A stretch of DNA of 64,000 nt, taken from positions 62,001-126,000 of the forward strand of contig NZ_CALPDD010000001.1 in NCBI RefSeq assembly GCF_943193205.1, in the 5' to 3' direction. Shown here piece after piece: positions 1-7,906 of the stretch (position 1 is the stretch's first letter; every line of letters begins with the position of its first letter). The notes below the pieces were generated by a model. It did not search any database, was not told the origin of the DNA, and worked only from the letters and a program-made list of their open reading frames with translations. The DNA is from Alistipes muris. Its GTDB lineage: Bacteria > Bacteroidota > Bacteroidia > Bacteroidales > Rikenellaceae. The translations under genes and the position numbers were made by a program.

Positions 1-1
1 C

Positions 2-211
2 AAGTCGTTCATGATAGGCCGTTCCCGGCTGGTCGCTTCGCTCGTCGTGCGCAACCTGCCCGGAAGCCGCAATACGGTTTACAACGGCTATGAATCCATG
101 CGCGTGCGGCGCGTCACGGCGGGCGATGCCGTCAGCTGGTGGCCCCATGCCACGCGCTACACCCACTCCTATCCGCGCACGTTTTATCTGTCGGTCAGTT
201 ATAGTTTTTAG
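2..211 (+). CDS. C-terminal end of an outer-membrane beta-barrel protein (partial, TonB-dependent-receptor-like)
   Basis: Only the last 69 codons are present; the gene starts before the window and ends at a TAG at 209-211. The visible part is rich in Tyr, Arg and Ser with short alternating polar/aromatic runs, and it ends in the residues SVSYSF. A terminal Phe preceded by alternating aromatic residues is the usual C-terminal strand of proteins folded into the outer membrane by the BAM machinery. In Bacteroidales such an end most often belongs to a TonB-dependent receptor, and DUF5689 lipoproteins, which often accompany such receptors, lie 1-2.8 kb away on the other strand. The receptor assignment is an inference; the barrel end is what the sequence shows. 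Confidence 0.5.
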   Translation, partial: KSFMIGRSRLVASLVVRNLPGSRNTVYNGYESMRVRRVTAGDAVSWWPHATRYTHSYPRTFYLSVSYSF

Positions 212-267
212 GCGTCGCGGGCAGGGGCTCCCGGCGCATATACATAAGGTAAATGCAATTTATTTAT

Positions 268-275
268 TACCTTTG
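268..275 (+). promoter_or_regulatory. -7 box of the obg promoter
   Basis: TACCTTTG matches the Bacteroidetes -7 consensus TAnnTTTG and sits 21 bp before the obg start. No convincing -33 element is visible. Confidence 0.55.
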
Positions 276-296
276 CCACGAAAACACCCCAAAGTT

Positions 297-1313
297 ATGG
301 CAGGTTCCAATTTCGTAGACTACGTCAAGATATTCGCCCGCTCGGGCCACGGAGGTGCCGGCTCGGCCCATTTTCGCCGCGAGAAGTTCGTGGCGTTCGG
401 CGGTCCCGACGGCGGCGATGGCGGCAAAGGCGGCAGCATCGTTTTGCAGGGCGACAGGCAGTACTGGACGCTCATCCACCTCAAGTACCAGCGCCACCAG
501 TTCGCCGAGGACGGCCAGTGCGGTTCGGGGGCCCGGTCGTCGGGCAAGGATGCGCCCAACATCGTCATTCCTGTGCCGCTGGGTACGGTGGCTAAACGGC
601 TTGTGGAGCAGGAGGACGGCACGACTTCGGTCGAAACCGTGGGCGAGGTGACCGAGCACGGCGAGCAGCTGGTTCTGCTCAAAGGCGGCCGCGGCGGGTT
701 GGGCAACTGGCATTTCAAGAGTGCTACCAACCAGACCCCGCGCTATGCCCAACCCGGCGAGGAGGGCGACGAGGGGGCTTTCATCCTCGAACTGAAAGTG
801 CTGGCCGACGTGGGGCTGGTAGGCTTTCCCAATGCCGGGAAGTCGACTTTGCTGTCGGTCGTTTCGGCGGCCAAGCCCAAAATCGCCAACTACGCGTTCA
901 CCACGCTCGAACCCAATCTCGGAATCGTGGAGGTGCGCGACCACAAGTCGTTCGTCATGGCCGACATTCCGGGTATCATCGAGGGGGCGCACGAGGGGCG
1001 CGGGCTCGGCACGCGGTTCCTGCGGCATATCGAGCGCAATTCGGTGCTGCTGTTCATGATTCCGGCCGACAGCGACGACGTGCGGCGCGATTACGAAATT
1101 CTGCTGGGCGAGCTGACGCAGTACAATCCCGAGCTGCTCGACAAGCGGCGGCTGCTGGCCGTGACCAAGTGCGACATGCTCGACGACGAGCTGATCGGCC
1201 AGATGCGGCCCCACCTGCCCGAGGGCATTCCGGCGGTCTTCATTTCGTCGGTTTCGGGGCTCAATATCCAGCAGCTCAAGGATATGCTGTGGCAGGCGTT
1301 GCAGGAGGAGTGA
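297..1313 (+). CDS. obgE: GTPase Obg/CgtA
   Basis: Obg is a ribosome-associated GTPase needed for 50S subunit assembly and linked to stress and cell-cycle control. The 338-residue protein has the glycine-rich Obg fold at residues 1-160 (many GG pairs near 19-46 and 130-135) and a G domain after that: P-loop GFPNAGKS at 176-183, switch II DIPG at 223-226, base-recognition TKCD at 290-293 and SSVSG at 317-321. There is no long C-terminal extension, as in most Bacteroidetes Obg proteins. The open frame extends upstream to 90, but the ATG at 297 directly begins the conserved [10 protein letters not shown] start and follows a -7 box. The last 38 bp overlap the end of the convergent lipoprotein gene. 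Confidence 0.96.
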   Translation: MAGSNFVDYVKIFARSGHGGAGSAHFRREKFVAFGGPDGGDGGKGGSIVLQGDRQYWTLIHLKYQRHQFAEDGQCGSGARSSGKDAPNIVIPVPLGTVAKRLVEQEDGTTSVETVGEVTEHGEQLVLLKGGRGGLGNWHFKSATNQTPRYAQPGEEGDEGAFILELKVLADVGLVGFPNAGKSTLLSVVSAAKPKIANYAFTTLEPNLGIVEVRDHKSFVMADIPGIIEGAHEGRGLGTRFLRHIERNSVLLFMIPADSDDVRRDYEILLGELTQYNPELLDKRRLLAVTKCDMLDDELIGQMRPHLPEGIPAVFISSVSGLNIQQLKDMLWQALQEE

Positions 1314-2076
1314 CGAACGACGTTTCGATTCCGGTGATGCGGAGCGAAAAGCTGCCGTTGAAATAGCCGATGATTCCGCATAGCGAACCGTTGCCTTCGG
1401 GCAGCGGTTCGCCTGCATAGAGACAGCCGCCCAGGGTCCGGACTGCCAGCGTGTTGCCGTCGGCATCCGCGAGGGTCCGTTCGGTGGTGACGTAGCGTCC
1501 CGTTTCGGGGTCGAAGTCGCACCACGCGGCGCGTTGGGCGAAGCGTACACCGTCGATGCGCACGTAGGTGTCGGCATCCGCCGGGGTCAGTTCGCCGATT
1601 CGGACGGGCCGGGCTGTTATCCGCGCCGCCGGTAGCCCGCTGAGCCTCAGGTGTTTGTCCGCTTCGTCGCGCGGGATGCAAAGATTCCCGTCCGCTGCCT
1701 TTCCCAATTCGATTTTGCCGCCGTAGTCGTAGAGTGTCAGTCCGTTGCAGTAGACGACCAGCTCTTCGCCCAGTGGGTAGGCGTTCTCCGACGCGTCGTA
1801 TTCGGCCGCAATCGCAAGGCCGCCGCTCGCATCTTCGATGACGAGTTGGTTGTAGAATTCGCCGTAGCGGTTGTTTCCCGTGACGATGCCGCGGATGACG
1901 GTCTGGTCGGTGACAGGGTAGGAGGCTCCCTCGCAGCGCGATTTCAGCCGGGCGATGGTGCAGGTCGGGCGGGGCTGTTCGGCCTCCCCGAATTCGAGGG
2001 TCGTGGCCCGGTCGCAGCCTGCGAGCAGCAGGGCCGTCAGCAGCCATGCCTTACAGCGGCGAGCAGTCGGTTTCAT
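1276..2076 (-). CDS. DUF5689 domain lipoprotein (first of a paralogous pair)
   Basis: A 266-residue predicted lipoprotein: hydrophobic signal at residues 10-20 and lipobox LLAG before Cys21. The body matches the DUF5689 pattern: a short region proposing a linker, then '[10 protein letters not shown]', '[11 protein letters not shown]' and '[14 protein letters not shown]', the OB-like core typical of Bacteroidetes surface or periplasmic lipoproteins. Molecular function is unknown; relatives often lie beside TonB-dependent receptors. It is the third gene of serB-lipoprotein-lipoprotein and its start overlaps the preceding paralog by 26 bp. Its 3' end overlaps obg (opposite strand) by 38 bp, so there is no room for a terminator between these convergent genes. 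Confidence 0.75.
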   Translation of the reverse strand: MKPTARRCKAWLLTALLLAGCDRATTLEFGEAEQPRPTCTIARLKSRCEGASYPVTDQTVIRGIVTGNNRYGEFYNQLVIEDASGGLAIAAEYDASENAYPLGEELVVYCNGLTLYDYGGKIELGKAADGNLCIPRDEADKHLRLSGLPAARITARPVRIGELTPADADTYVRIDGVRFAQRAAWCDFDPETGRYVTTERTLADADGNTLAVRTLGGCLYAGEPLPEGNGSLCGIIGYFNGSFSLRITGIETSFVTPPATPATAYP

Positions 2077-2803
2077 CGCGCAGTTTGAGCAGATAGCGGC
2101 CGCCGTCGTGTTGGAGAATCCCCGTCAGCGAGCAGGGCCCTGCCGGAACTTCGTTTCCGGCGAAATCGGCGTAGGGGCGGACATAGGTGTAGACGGCGGC
2201 GCCCTCCTGGTCTGTGAAGCGTTTGTTTCCGGCCCAGGTACCTTCCGCCAGCCCGTCGGGGGCATATCGCACGCGTTCGATGCGCACCAGCGTGCCGCAT
2301 AGGGCAGGCGTCAGTTCGCCGATGGTCCGAACGGTCGGTGCAGGGGGCTGCGGCGGGATGTCGTGGCGGATAATCGTGCGGGCGAGGGCCGGGCGCGAAG
2401 CGATGTAGTCGGTCGGGTAGCCGTCCGATGCCGAGGGCAGGCGGCCTGCCTGCAACACTCCGCGGCTTTCGCCCAGCGCCCAGCCTTGCAGCCGGACCGT
2501 GAGCAGGCAGCCCTCCGGATAGTCGTTGTGCAGGTGGTCGAGCCCCGCCATGATTTCGAGCCCCGCGCCGTCGGATTCGATGCAGAGCGTGCGGTAGAAA
2601 TTGGCGCTGCGGTCGCAGGTCGTCACCCGGCCGCAGACCGTCGTTTCGCTTTCGACGGCAACGGTGGTTCCCTCGAATCGTGTGCGCAGTTCGCCTATCG
2701 TTGTCGTGGCCGGCGGGGGCGTCGTCTCTCCGTGCCGTTCGCCGAACGACGAATCGTAACAGCCGCTCAGCAGCAGAGCCCCGATAGCCGCCCATGGTCG
2801 CAT
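2051..2803 (-). CDS. DUF5689 domain lipoprotein (second of a paralogous pair)
   Basis: A 250-residue predicted lipoprotein with a short signal peptide and lipobox LLSG before Cys15. It shares the DUF5689 layout with its downstream neighbour: 'TTVCGRVTTCD', 'NFYRTLCIES' and 'YPEGCLLTVRLQG' line up with the equivalent positions in the other copy, and both carry 'IGELTPA' followed by a second conserved block. The two genes are therefore paralogs that arose by tandem duplication and have diverged strongly. The start lies 3 bp after the serB stop, so it is probably co-transcribed with serB, although no functional link to serine synthesis is obvious. Function unknown. Confidence 0.75.
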   Translation of the reverse strand: MRPWAAIGALLLSGCYDSSFGERHGETTPPPATTTIGELRTRFEGTTVAVESETTVCGRVTTCDRSANFYRTLCIESDGAGLEIMAGLDHLHNDYPEGCLLTVRLQGWALGESRGVLQAGRLPSASDGYPTDYIASRPALARTIIRHDIPPQPPAPTVRTIGELTPALCGTLVRIERVRYAPDGLAEGTWAGNKRFTDQEGAAVYTYVRPYADFAGNEVPAGPCSLTGILQHDGGRYLLKLRDETDCSPL

Positions 2804-2806
2804 AGC

Positions 2807-4030
2807 CTATCCCTCGATGCGGGAATCTTTCAGTCCGAGGAAGTAGAGAATGCCGTCGAGCCCGATGGTCGAAATCGACTGCCGGGCCGTGGCCTTGACC
2901 TTGGGTTTGGCGTGGAACGCAATGCCCAGGCCCGCGAGGTTGAGCATCGGCAGGTCGTTGGCGCCGTCGCCCACGGCCACCGACTGGGCGATGTTGATCT
3001 CCTCGAACTGGCACAGCAGCCGCAGCAGCTCGGCCTTGCGGCGTCCGTCGACCACCTCGCCCGCATAGCGGCCCGTCAGTTTGCCGTCCTCGATTTCCAG
3101 CTCGTTGGCATAGACGTAGTCGAAGCCGTATTTCTGGCGCAGGTAGTTGCCGAAGTAGGTGAAGCCGCCCGAGAGGATGGCCGTCTTGTAGCCCACGCGC
3201 TTGAGGATGGTCATCATGCGTTCCAGCCCCTCGGTAATGGGGAGATTGCGGGCTATTTCGTCCATGACCGAGACGTCCAGCCCTTTCAGCAGGGCTACGC
3301 GCCGCGTGAAGCTCTCGCGGAAGTCGATTTCGCCGCGCATGGCGCTCGCCGTAATGGCCCGCACCTCGTCGCCCACGCCCGCCCGTTCGGCCAGTTCGTC
3401 GATCACCTCGGTTTCGATGAGCGTCGAATCCATGTCGAAACATATCAGACGGCGGCTGCGGCGGTAGATGTCGTCTTTCTGGAACGAGACGTCGAGCCCC
3501 AGTTCCGACAGGTTCATGAAGCGTTCCTGCATGGCGCTGCGACTCTCGTCCGTCAGCGAGCCGCGCACCGAAAGTTCGATGCAGGCCTTGGCCGCGCGGT
3601 CGTCCTCGTGCAGCGGCATGCGGCCCGTCAGACGCTTGATGGCGTCGATGTTGAGCCCGTGTTCGGCCACCACGGCCGTCACTTCGGCTATGTGGCGCGC
3701 CGAGACCGTACGGCCCAGCAGCGTGATGATGTAGCGGTTCTTGCCCTGGCGGCCCACCCAGGCTTCGTAGTCCTCCTCCGAAATCGGGGTGAAGCGTATC
3801 ATCACGCCCAGTTCCGACGCCTTGAACAGCAGTTCTTTCATGATGCCGCCCGACTTGTCGGGGGTGGTCATGATCAGGATGCCCAGGGTCAGCGACTGGT
3901 GGATGTTGGCCTGACCGATGTCGAGGATGCAGGCGTCGTAGCGCGCCAGGATGGCCGTCAGCGACGAAGTCATGCCCGGCTTGTCGGCGCCCGAAATGTT
4001 TATCTGTATGATTTCGATGTCGTTCTGCAT
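2807..4030 (-). CDS. serB: Phosphoserine phosphatase with N-terminal ACT domains
   Basis: Catalyses the last step of serine biosynthesis, hydrolysis of phosphoserine. Residues 1-180 form two ACT-like regulatory domains (first near 5-85, second near 100-175). The HAD-type phosphatase follows: nucleophile motif DMDST at 199-203, SGG of motif II at 287-289, and GDGAND of motif IV at 354-359. The length (407 residues) fits the long ACT-containing SerB type. An upstream start at 4060 is open, but it would lie inside the -7 box at 4058-4065, so the ATG at 4030 (MQNDIEI) is chosen. The pathway partners serC and serA are about 50 kb away in this window. Confidence 0.95.
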   Translation of the reverse strand: MQNDIEIIQINISGADKPGMTSSLTAILARYDACILDIGQANIHQSLTLGILIMTTPDKSGGIMKELLFKASELGVMIRFTPISEEDYEAWVGRQGKNRYIITLLGRTVSARHIAEVTAVVAEHGLNIDAIKRLTGRMPLHEDDRAAKACIELSVRGSLTDESRSAMQERFMNLSELGLDVSFQKDDIYRRSRRLICFDMDSTLIETEVIDELAERAGVGDEVRAITASAMRGEIDFRESFTRRVALLKGLDVSVMDEIARNLPITEGLERMMTILKRVGYKTAILSGGFTYFGNYLRQKYGFDYVYANELEIEDGKLTGRYAGEVVDGRRKAELLRLLCQFEEINIAQSVAVGDGANDLPMLNLAGLGIAFHAKPKVKATARQSISTIGLDGILYFLGLKDSRIEG

Positions 4031-4057
4031 GGTGTGTTGCGTCCGTACAATTTTATA

Positions 4058-4065
4058 CAAAGTTA
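4058..4065 (-). promoter_or_regulatory. -7 box of the serB promoter
   Basis: Read on the minus strand this is TAACTTTG, a full match to TAnnTTTG, about 28 bp upstream of the chosen serB start. It rules out the longer open frame starting at 4060. Confidence 0.55.
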
Positions 4066-4149
4066 GAAAAGTTCTTTTCTTCCCTGCAAATTATCCGCTG
4101 TTTTTTGCGGCGGGTCGGCCGATTATTTCCGTATTCGGCGGAATTTGTC

Positions 4150-4157
4150 TATTTTTG
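4150..4157 (+). promoter_or_regulatory. -7 box of the mscS promoter
   Basis: TATTTTTG matches TAnnTTTG and ends 25 bp before the mscS start codon. Confidence 0.5.
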
Positions 4158-4182
4158 CATGCAAACCTAAGCAGAGAGACGT

Positions 4183-5100
4183 ATGTGGAATTTTTTCTTG
4201 CAGGCGCTTCCCGCCGATGAGCCGCTGCTGGTACCCGACAGCGTGCAGAAAGCCAACCTTGCGCAGACCATCGACAAGGTGGTCAATATGGATTACCGCG
4301 AATTCTTCACGGGCATTCTCAACGATGCGGTGTGGATTCTGCTGAAACTGTTGCTGGCCGTAGCCATCTACATGATCGGACGCTGGATCGTCCGGCGCAT
4401 CGTCCAGCTGCTCGACGTGGCTTTCGAGCGGCGCAAGGTCGACATTTCGTTGCGCATGTTCGTGCGTAACGCCGTCAAGGTGGTCTTCACGCTGCTGCTG
4501 ATACTCATCGTCGTGCAGACGCTGGGCGTCAACGTCACTTCGGTCATCGCCCTCTTCTCCGCCGCTACGCTGGCCATCGGTATGGCGCTGAGCGGTACGG
4601 CCCAGAATTTCGCGGGCGGCGTGATGATTCTCGTCATGAAGCCCTACCGTGTCGGCGACTTCATTTCGGCGCAGGGGCAGTCGGGCACCGTGCGGGAAAT
4701 CAAGCTCTTTTCCACGGTCATCACCACGGGCGACAACCAGACTATCTACATCCCCAACAACGCCATCGCCACGGCCATCATCGACAACTATTCGACGGCC
4801 GACCTGCGGCGTGTCGACTGGACGATAGGCATTTCCTACGGCGACGACGTCGACGCGGCCCGCAAGGCGCTGCTCGAAATCCTCGCTTCCGATACCCGTA
4901 TTCTGGCACAGCCCGCCCCCGTGGTGTGGGTCGCCGAGCTGGCCGATTCGGCGGTGAATCTTACCGTGCGGGCCTGGACGCGCAACGCCGATTATTGGGA
5001 CGTCTTCTTCCAGAACAACGAGCGGTTCTACAAGCGTCTGCCCGAGCACGGCATCAACTTCCCGTTCCCGCAGGTGGACCTGCATCTGAAACAAGAATAA
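4183..5100 (+). CDS. mscS: MscS-family mechanosensitive channel
   Basis: A small-conductance mechanosensitive channel of the inner membrane, which releases solutes on hypo-osmotic shock. The 305-residue protein has three hydrophobic segments (about 45-67, 93-113 and 118-140). The third carries the Gly/Ala-rich pore helix pattern around 'LFSAATLAIGMALSG', followed by the MscS beta domain ('KPYRVGDFI', 'GTVREI', 'IPNNAI') and the alpha/beta C-terminal domain. Length is that of the basic MscS type, without extra N-terminal helices beyond an amphipathic start. DUF5606 follows after 27 bp, so the two are probably co-transcribed. Confidence 0.93.
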   Translation: MWNFFLQALPADEPLLVPDSVQKANLAQTIDKVVNMDYREFFTGILNDAVWILLKLLLAVAIYMIGRWIVRRIVQLLDVAFERRKVDISLRMFVRNAVKVVFTLLLILIVVQTLGVNVTSVIALFSAATLAIGMALSGTAQNFAGGVMILVMKPYRVGDFISAQGQSGTVREIKLFSTVITTGDNQTIYIPNNAIATAIIDNYSTADLRRVDWTIGISYGDDVDAARKALLEILASDTRILAQPAPVVWVAELADSAVNLTVRAWTRNADYWDVFFQNNERFYKRLPEHGINFPFPQVDLHLKQE

Positions 5101-5127
5101 CACTCTATTCATCAAGGTATATTCACT

Positions 5128-5535
5128 ATGGAATTACGAGAAATTCTGGCTATTTCGGGCCAGCCCGGTTTGTACAAGTATGTAGCGCAGTCGGCGCGCG
5201 GGATTATCGTCGAATCGTTGGCCGACGGACGGCGGTTCAACGCGCCCGCATCGTCGAGGGTCAGCTCGCTGACCGAGATTTCGGTTTACACCGAGGGCGA
5301 CGACATTCCGCTGGCCGAGGTCTTCACCCGAATCTACGCTCATACGGGCGGCAAGCAGGCCGTCAGCCCCAAGGAGACGCCCGAGAAGCTGAAGGCCGCT
5401 TTCGCCGAGGCGCTGCCCGAGTACGACCGCGAGCGTGTGCACGTTTCCGACATCAAGAAGTGCTTCGCGTGGTACAATACGCTCGTGGCCGCAGGCTTCA
5501 CCGAGTTCAAGCTCCCCGAGGAGCCGCAGGAGTAG
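5128..5535 (+). CDS. DUF5606 family protein
   Basis: A 135-residue soluble protein that looks like the Bacteroidetes DUF5606 family, starting with 'MELREILAISGQPGL' and an SH3-like N-terminal half ('ARGIIVESLADGRR', 'SSLTEISVYT'). The second half is helical and charged ('KLKAAFAEALPEYD', 'IKKCFAWYNTL'). No enzyme motif or membrane segment is visible; the function is unknown. It follows mscS by 27 bp and is closed by a strong Rho-independent terminator at 5560-5586, so mscS and this gene form a two-gene unit. Confidence 0.8.
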   Translation: MELREILAISGQPGLYKYVAQSARGIIVESLADGRRFNAPASSRVSSLTEISVYTEGDDIPLAEVFTRIYAHTGGKQAVSPKETPEKLKAAFAEALPEYDRERVHVSDIKKCFAWYNTLVAAGFTEFKLPEEPQE

Positions 5536-5559
5536 CCCTGCCGTGCCCATTCGGTTGCA

Positions 5560-5586
5560 GTCCCGGTTTTGGCCGGGACTTTTTTG
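5560..5586 (+). terminator. Rho-independent terminator of mscS-DUF5606
   Basis: A 7-bp perfect stem GTCCCGG/CCGGGAC with a 6-nt loop, followed by seven T residues. Confidence 0.85.
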
Positions 5587-5644
5587 TTCTGCGGACGCGA
5601 CGGATTATTTTGTAAATATTTTTAATAAATAGCGATTTTTGCAC

Positions 5645-5805
5645 TATCTTTGTCTGATGTCAGCGGTGCCTCGGCAAAAATCAAACAAGTTTGTTTTTGC
5701 TTTCGGCCCGCACTTTACCGAAGCTGCGCTCCGGTTTAGATAGGCGGCGCCTCAGCAGTCCTCAAATAAATTTGGTACTGCTTTCGGCTTGCACTATCTT
5801 TGTCC
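5645..5805 (+). repeat. Tandem hairpin repeat carrying a Bacteroidetes promoter, upstream of mgsA
   Basis: This fills most of the 333-bp gap before mgsA. Two diverged copies lie in direct orientation, at 5665-5719 and 5746-5800 (offset 81 bp, about 38 of 55 positions equal). Each contains a CCTCGGC/CCTCAGC start, an A-rich/T-rich inverted arm, then CTTTCGG and GCACT. In the second copy the arm gives TTTG at 5771-5774, then 20 bp, then TATCTTTG at 5795-5802, which is a complete promoter for mgsA. The first copy has the same TTTG but a ruined -7 (TTTACCGA). A further TATCTTTG at 5645-5652, also preceded by GCAC, looks like the tail of a third copy. The same kind of element occurs at 43369-43492. 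Confidence 0.7.
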
Positions 5806-5868
5806 CTCGAACATTATATTATAAGTTGAATTCGGAAACCGATACGCGGTTTCCACAGACGCAGAATT

Positions 5869-6342
5869 ATGAACAAAAAGAAAATGGTGGCCCTCGTGGC
5901 GCACGACAACATGAAGCGCGACCTGGCCGAATGGGTCGACTGGAACTGCAATGTGCTTGCGACCCATCCGCTGGTGTGTACCGGTACGACGGGCAAAATG
6001 GTCGAGAAAACGCTGACTGCGCGCACCGACGGCAGCTGCAACGTCGACGACCTCGATATTACCCTTCTCAAGTCGGGTCCGCTGGGCGGCGACCAGCAAC
6101 TGGGGTCGCTCATCGTCTCGGGCAAGGTCAGCGCCTTGATTTTCTTCTGCGACCCGATGGCCGCACAGCCCCACGACGTCGACGTCAAGGCTTTGCTGCG
6201 TCTCGCTTCGCTCTACAACGTGCCGACGGCCATCAACCGCGCTACGGCCGATTTTCTGATTTCGTCGCCCCTTTTCAAGGACGAGACTTACGAGCCCGTG
6301 GTCAAGGATTACCGCGATTACGTCGAGCGCGTGTTGAAATAG
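5869..6342 (+). CDS. mgsA: Methylglyoxal synthase
   Basis: Converts dihydroxyacetone phosphate to methylglyoxal and phosphate, a bypass that relieves sugar-phosphate accumulation. The 157-residue protein has the family signature: 'VALVAHDNMK' near the N-terminus, 'CTGTTG' phosphate loop at 37-42, 'GPLGGDQQLG' at 70-79 with the catalytic Asp at 75, and 'DPMAAQPHDVD' at 95-105 with the conserved His at 102. Length is normal. It stands alone, preceded by the promoter-bearing repeat and closed by a hairpin that it shares with the convergent S41 peptidase gene. Confidence 0.96.
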   Translation: MNKKKMVALVAHDNMKRDLAEWVDWNCNVLATHPLVCTGTTGKMVEKTLTARTDGSCNVDDLDITLLKSGPLGGDQQLGSLIVSGKVSALIFFCDPMAAQPHDVDVKALLRLASLYNVPTAINRATADFLISSPLFKDETYEPVVKDYRDYVERVLK

Positions 6343-6362
6343 ACGCCCGCGCCTTTCATGAT

Positions 6363-6389
6363 AAAGGAGCCTGTCAGCAGGCTCCTTTT
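6363..6389. terminator. Bidirectional terminator between mgsA and the S41 peptidase gene
   Basis: An 11-bp stem (AAAGGAGCCTG with its complement) and a 4-nt loop TCAG, with T residues after it on both strands. The stop codon of the minus-strand peptidase gene (6374-6376) lies within the loop, so one hairpin serves both convergent genes and overlaps coding DNA. Confidence 0.8.
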
Positions 6390-7807
6390 ATTGTTTCCAG
6401 CAGCTTTTCCAGCACGGCGTCGCGGCCTGTCAGGTATTCCGCCGCTACGTAAGGTATCGCGATGTCGGGCACTATGTAGCCGTCGTCGCGGCGTGTGCAT
6501 TCGTCTATTTCGACCATCGAAACGCAGCTCTCGGCCAGTTGCGACGGATGCAGCGTCCGCCCCTCCAGCACTTCGCCGTATTTCAGTGCGTTGTGCAGCA
6601 GCGGTTCGCCGACCAGCTGCGCCGCACCGTGGTATTGCAGCATGTTGACGAACGATGCGGCTATCGAGCCCGTGTCGCGGCTCACCAGCACGTAGCAGTT
6701 CATGCCGCCGACGTACATCTTCGGATTCGTCTCGAACGAGCGGACATATTCCGTTTCGGGCAGTTCCACCACTTGGCCGCTTTGTTCTTCGGTCAGAAAA
6801 TCATAATATCGCATCGCTTCTTTCGATACCTTGACCCGCTGCCCCGTGCAGTAGTCGACCACCGGTTTGTCGATGAATATCGAGAGCAGTTCGTCGAATG
6901 CGTGGCCGTTGCCGCCCGGATTGCGCCGCAGGTCGAGAATCACGTTTCGCAGCCCTTGTTTCTTGAAATCCGTGATTGCCTTGCGTATGATGCGGATCAG
7001 GCGGCTGTTGTTGGGGAAAAACGCAGGGATGGCTATGTAGCCCGCTCCGGCGTCGGCATAGGTGCGTATGTTGGCGTCGGTTTCCTCGGCCTTGTTCAGT
7101 GCGAAGATGGCTTGCCGGGCCGGTTGTCCCGCCGTCTCCACCGTCAGCTGTTGGCCGTCGCGTTCCAGGCCGATGCGGAACCGCTCGACGGCCTGGCTGT
7201 AATAGCAGCGGTTCATCAGCGCGGTCGGTATCGTGTGGCGGTCGCCGTAGCCGTATTTCAGATAGTCGGACGCCGCCACTCCGTTGATGGTTGCTACGCG
7301 GTCGCCGCGCCGGAACTGCGGGTCGAGCGAGCGGTCGACGATAAGCGTGTCGTTGATTTGCAGCAGCGAGAAAGCCGGCATCCGCAGTTCGCGGCTCAGC
7401 CTGCGTTGGTCGCTCTTTTTCGTGTAGACTTCGGTGTCGCCGTACGGTACCGGAGTAATCCGGTAGTGCGGGTCTTCGTGGTGCAGTCGGTCGAAATAGG
7501 GGCGCATGACCCAGAACAGGTCGGAGGTCAGCAGCGAATCCTTGCCCAGCGCATCGCAGCGGGCGTTTATCTCGGCCAGCACCTCGGCTTTTTCGGCGGG
7601 GGAGAGCAACGAATCGAGCCCCGGGTGGCGCGGCACTCGGTGGAGGTTTCTTTCCAAACCGACGCGCGTGCGGGGGAGTTTGTAGTCCAGCATGGCGAAG
7701 CAGCGGCCGGGGATGCGGACATTGCGTCCTTTGGGTGCATCGGGTTCTTCGGCCCGGGCGCTGAGGGTGCTTGCCGCAAGCAGCAGCGAAAGGAGGATGA
7801 TTTTCAT
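6374..7807 (-). CDS. S41-family (C-terminal-processing-like) secreted peptidase
   Basis: A 477-residue exported protein with a signal peptide (about 1-19, cut after a SARA-like site) and the S41/tail-specific protease fold. A PDZ-like region sits near 145-225 ('FRRGDRVATINGV' at 165-177). The TSPc domain has 'NVILDLRRNPGGN' at 288-300 and 'VLVSRDTGSIAAS' at 373-385, where Ser381 is the likely nucleophile. The usual downstream Lys of CtpA-type enzymes is not obvious, so this is closer to the Tri/IRBP-like S41 proteins common in Bacteroidetes. Substrate unknown; it probably works in the periplasm or at the surface. It is a monocistron ending inside a shared terminator. Confidence 0.85.
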   Translation of the reverse strand: MKIILLSLLLAASTLSARAEEPDAPKGRNVRIPGRCFAMLDYKLPRTRVGLERNLHRVPRHPGLDSLLSPAEKAEVLAEINARCDALGKDSLLTSDLFWVMRPYFDRLHHEDPHYRITPVPYGDTEVYTKKSDQRRLSRELRMPAFSLLQINDTLIVDRSLDPQFRRGDRVATINGVAASDYLKYGYGDRHTIPTALMNRCYYSQAVERFRIGLERDGQQLTVETAGQPARQAIFALNKAEETDANIRTYADAGAGYIAIPAFFPNNSRLIRIIRKAITDFKKQGLRNVILDLRRNPGGNGHAFDELLSIFIDKPVVDYCTGQRVKVSKEAMRYYDFLTEEQSGQVVELPETEYVRSFETNPKMYVGGMNCYVLVSRDTGSIAASFVNMLQYHGAAQLVGEPLLHNALKYGEVLEGRTLHPSQLAESCVSMVEIDECTRRDDGYIVPDIAIPYVAAEYLTGRDAVLEKLLETIKGAC

Positions 7808-7906
7808 GATGTTCCGGGATTCTGTTCGTCTTGTTAACGCGCTTTTCCCGGATTTATTGCAGACGGCACCCGATTTGTTTGCGGCAATCGTTCGGAATTT
7901 TTCGTG

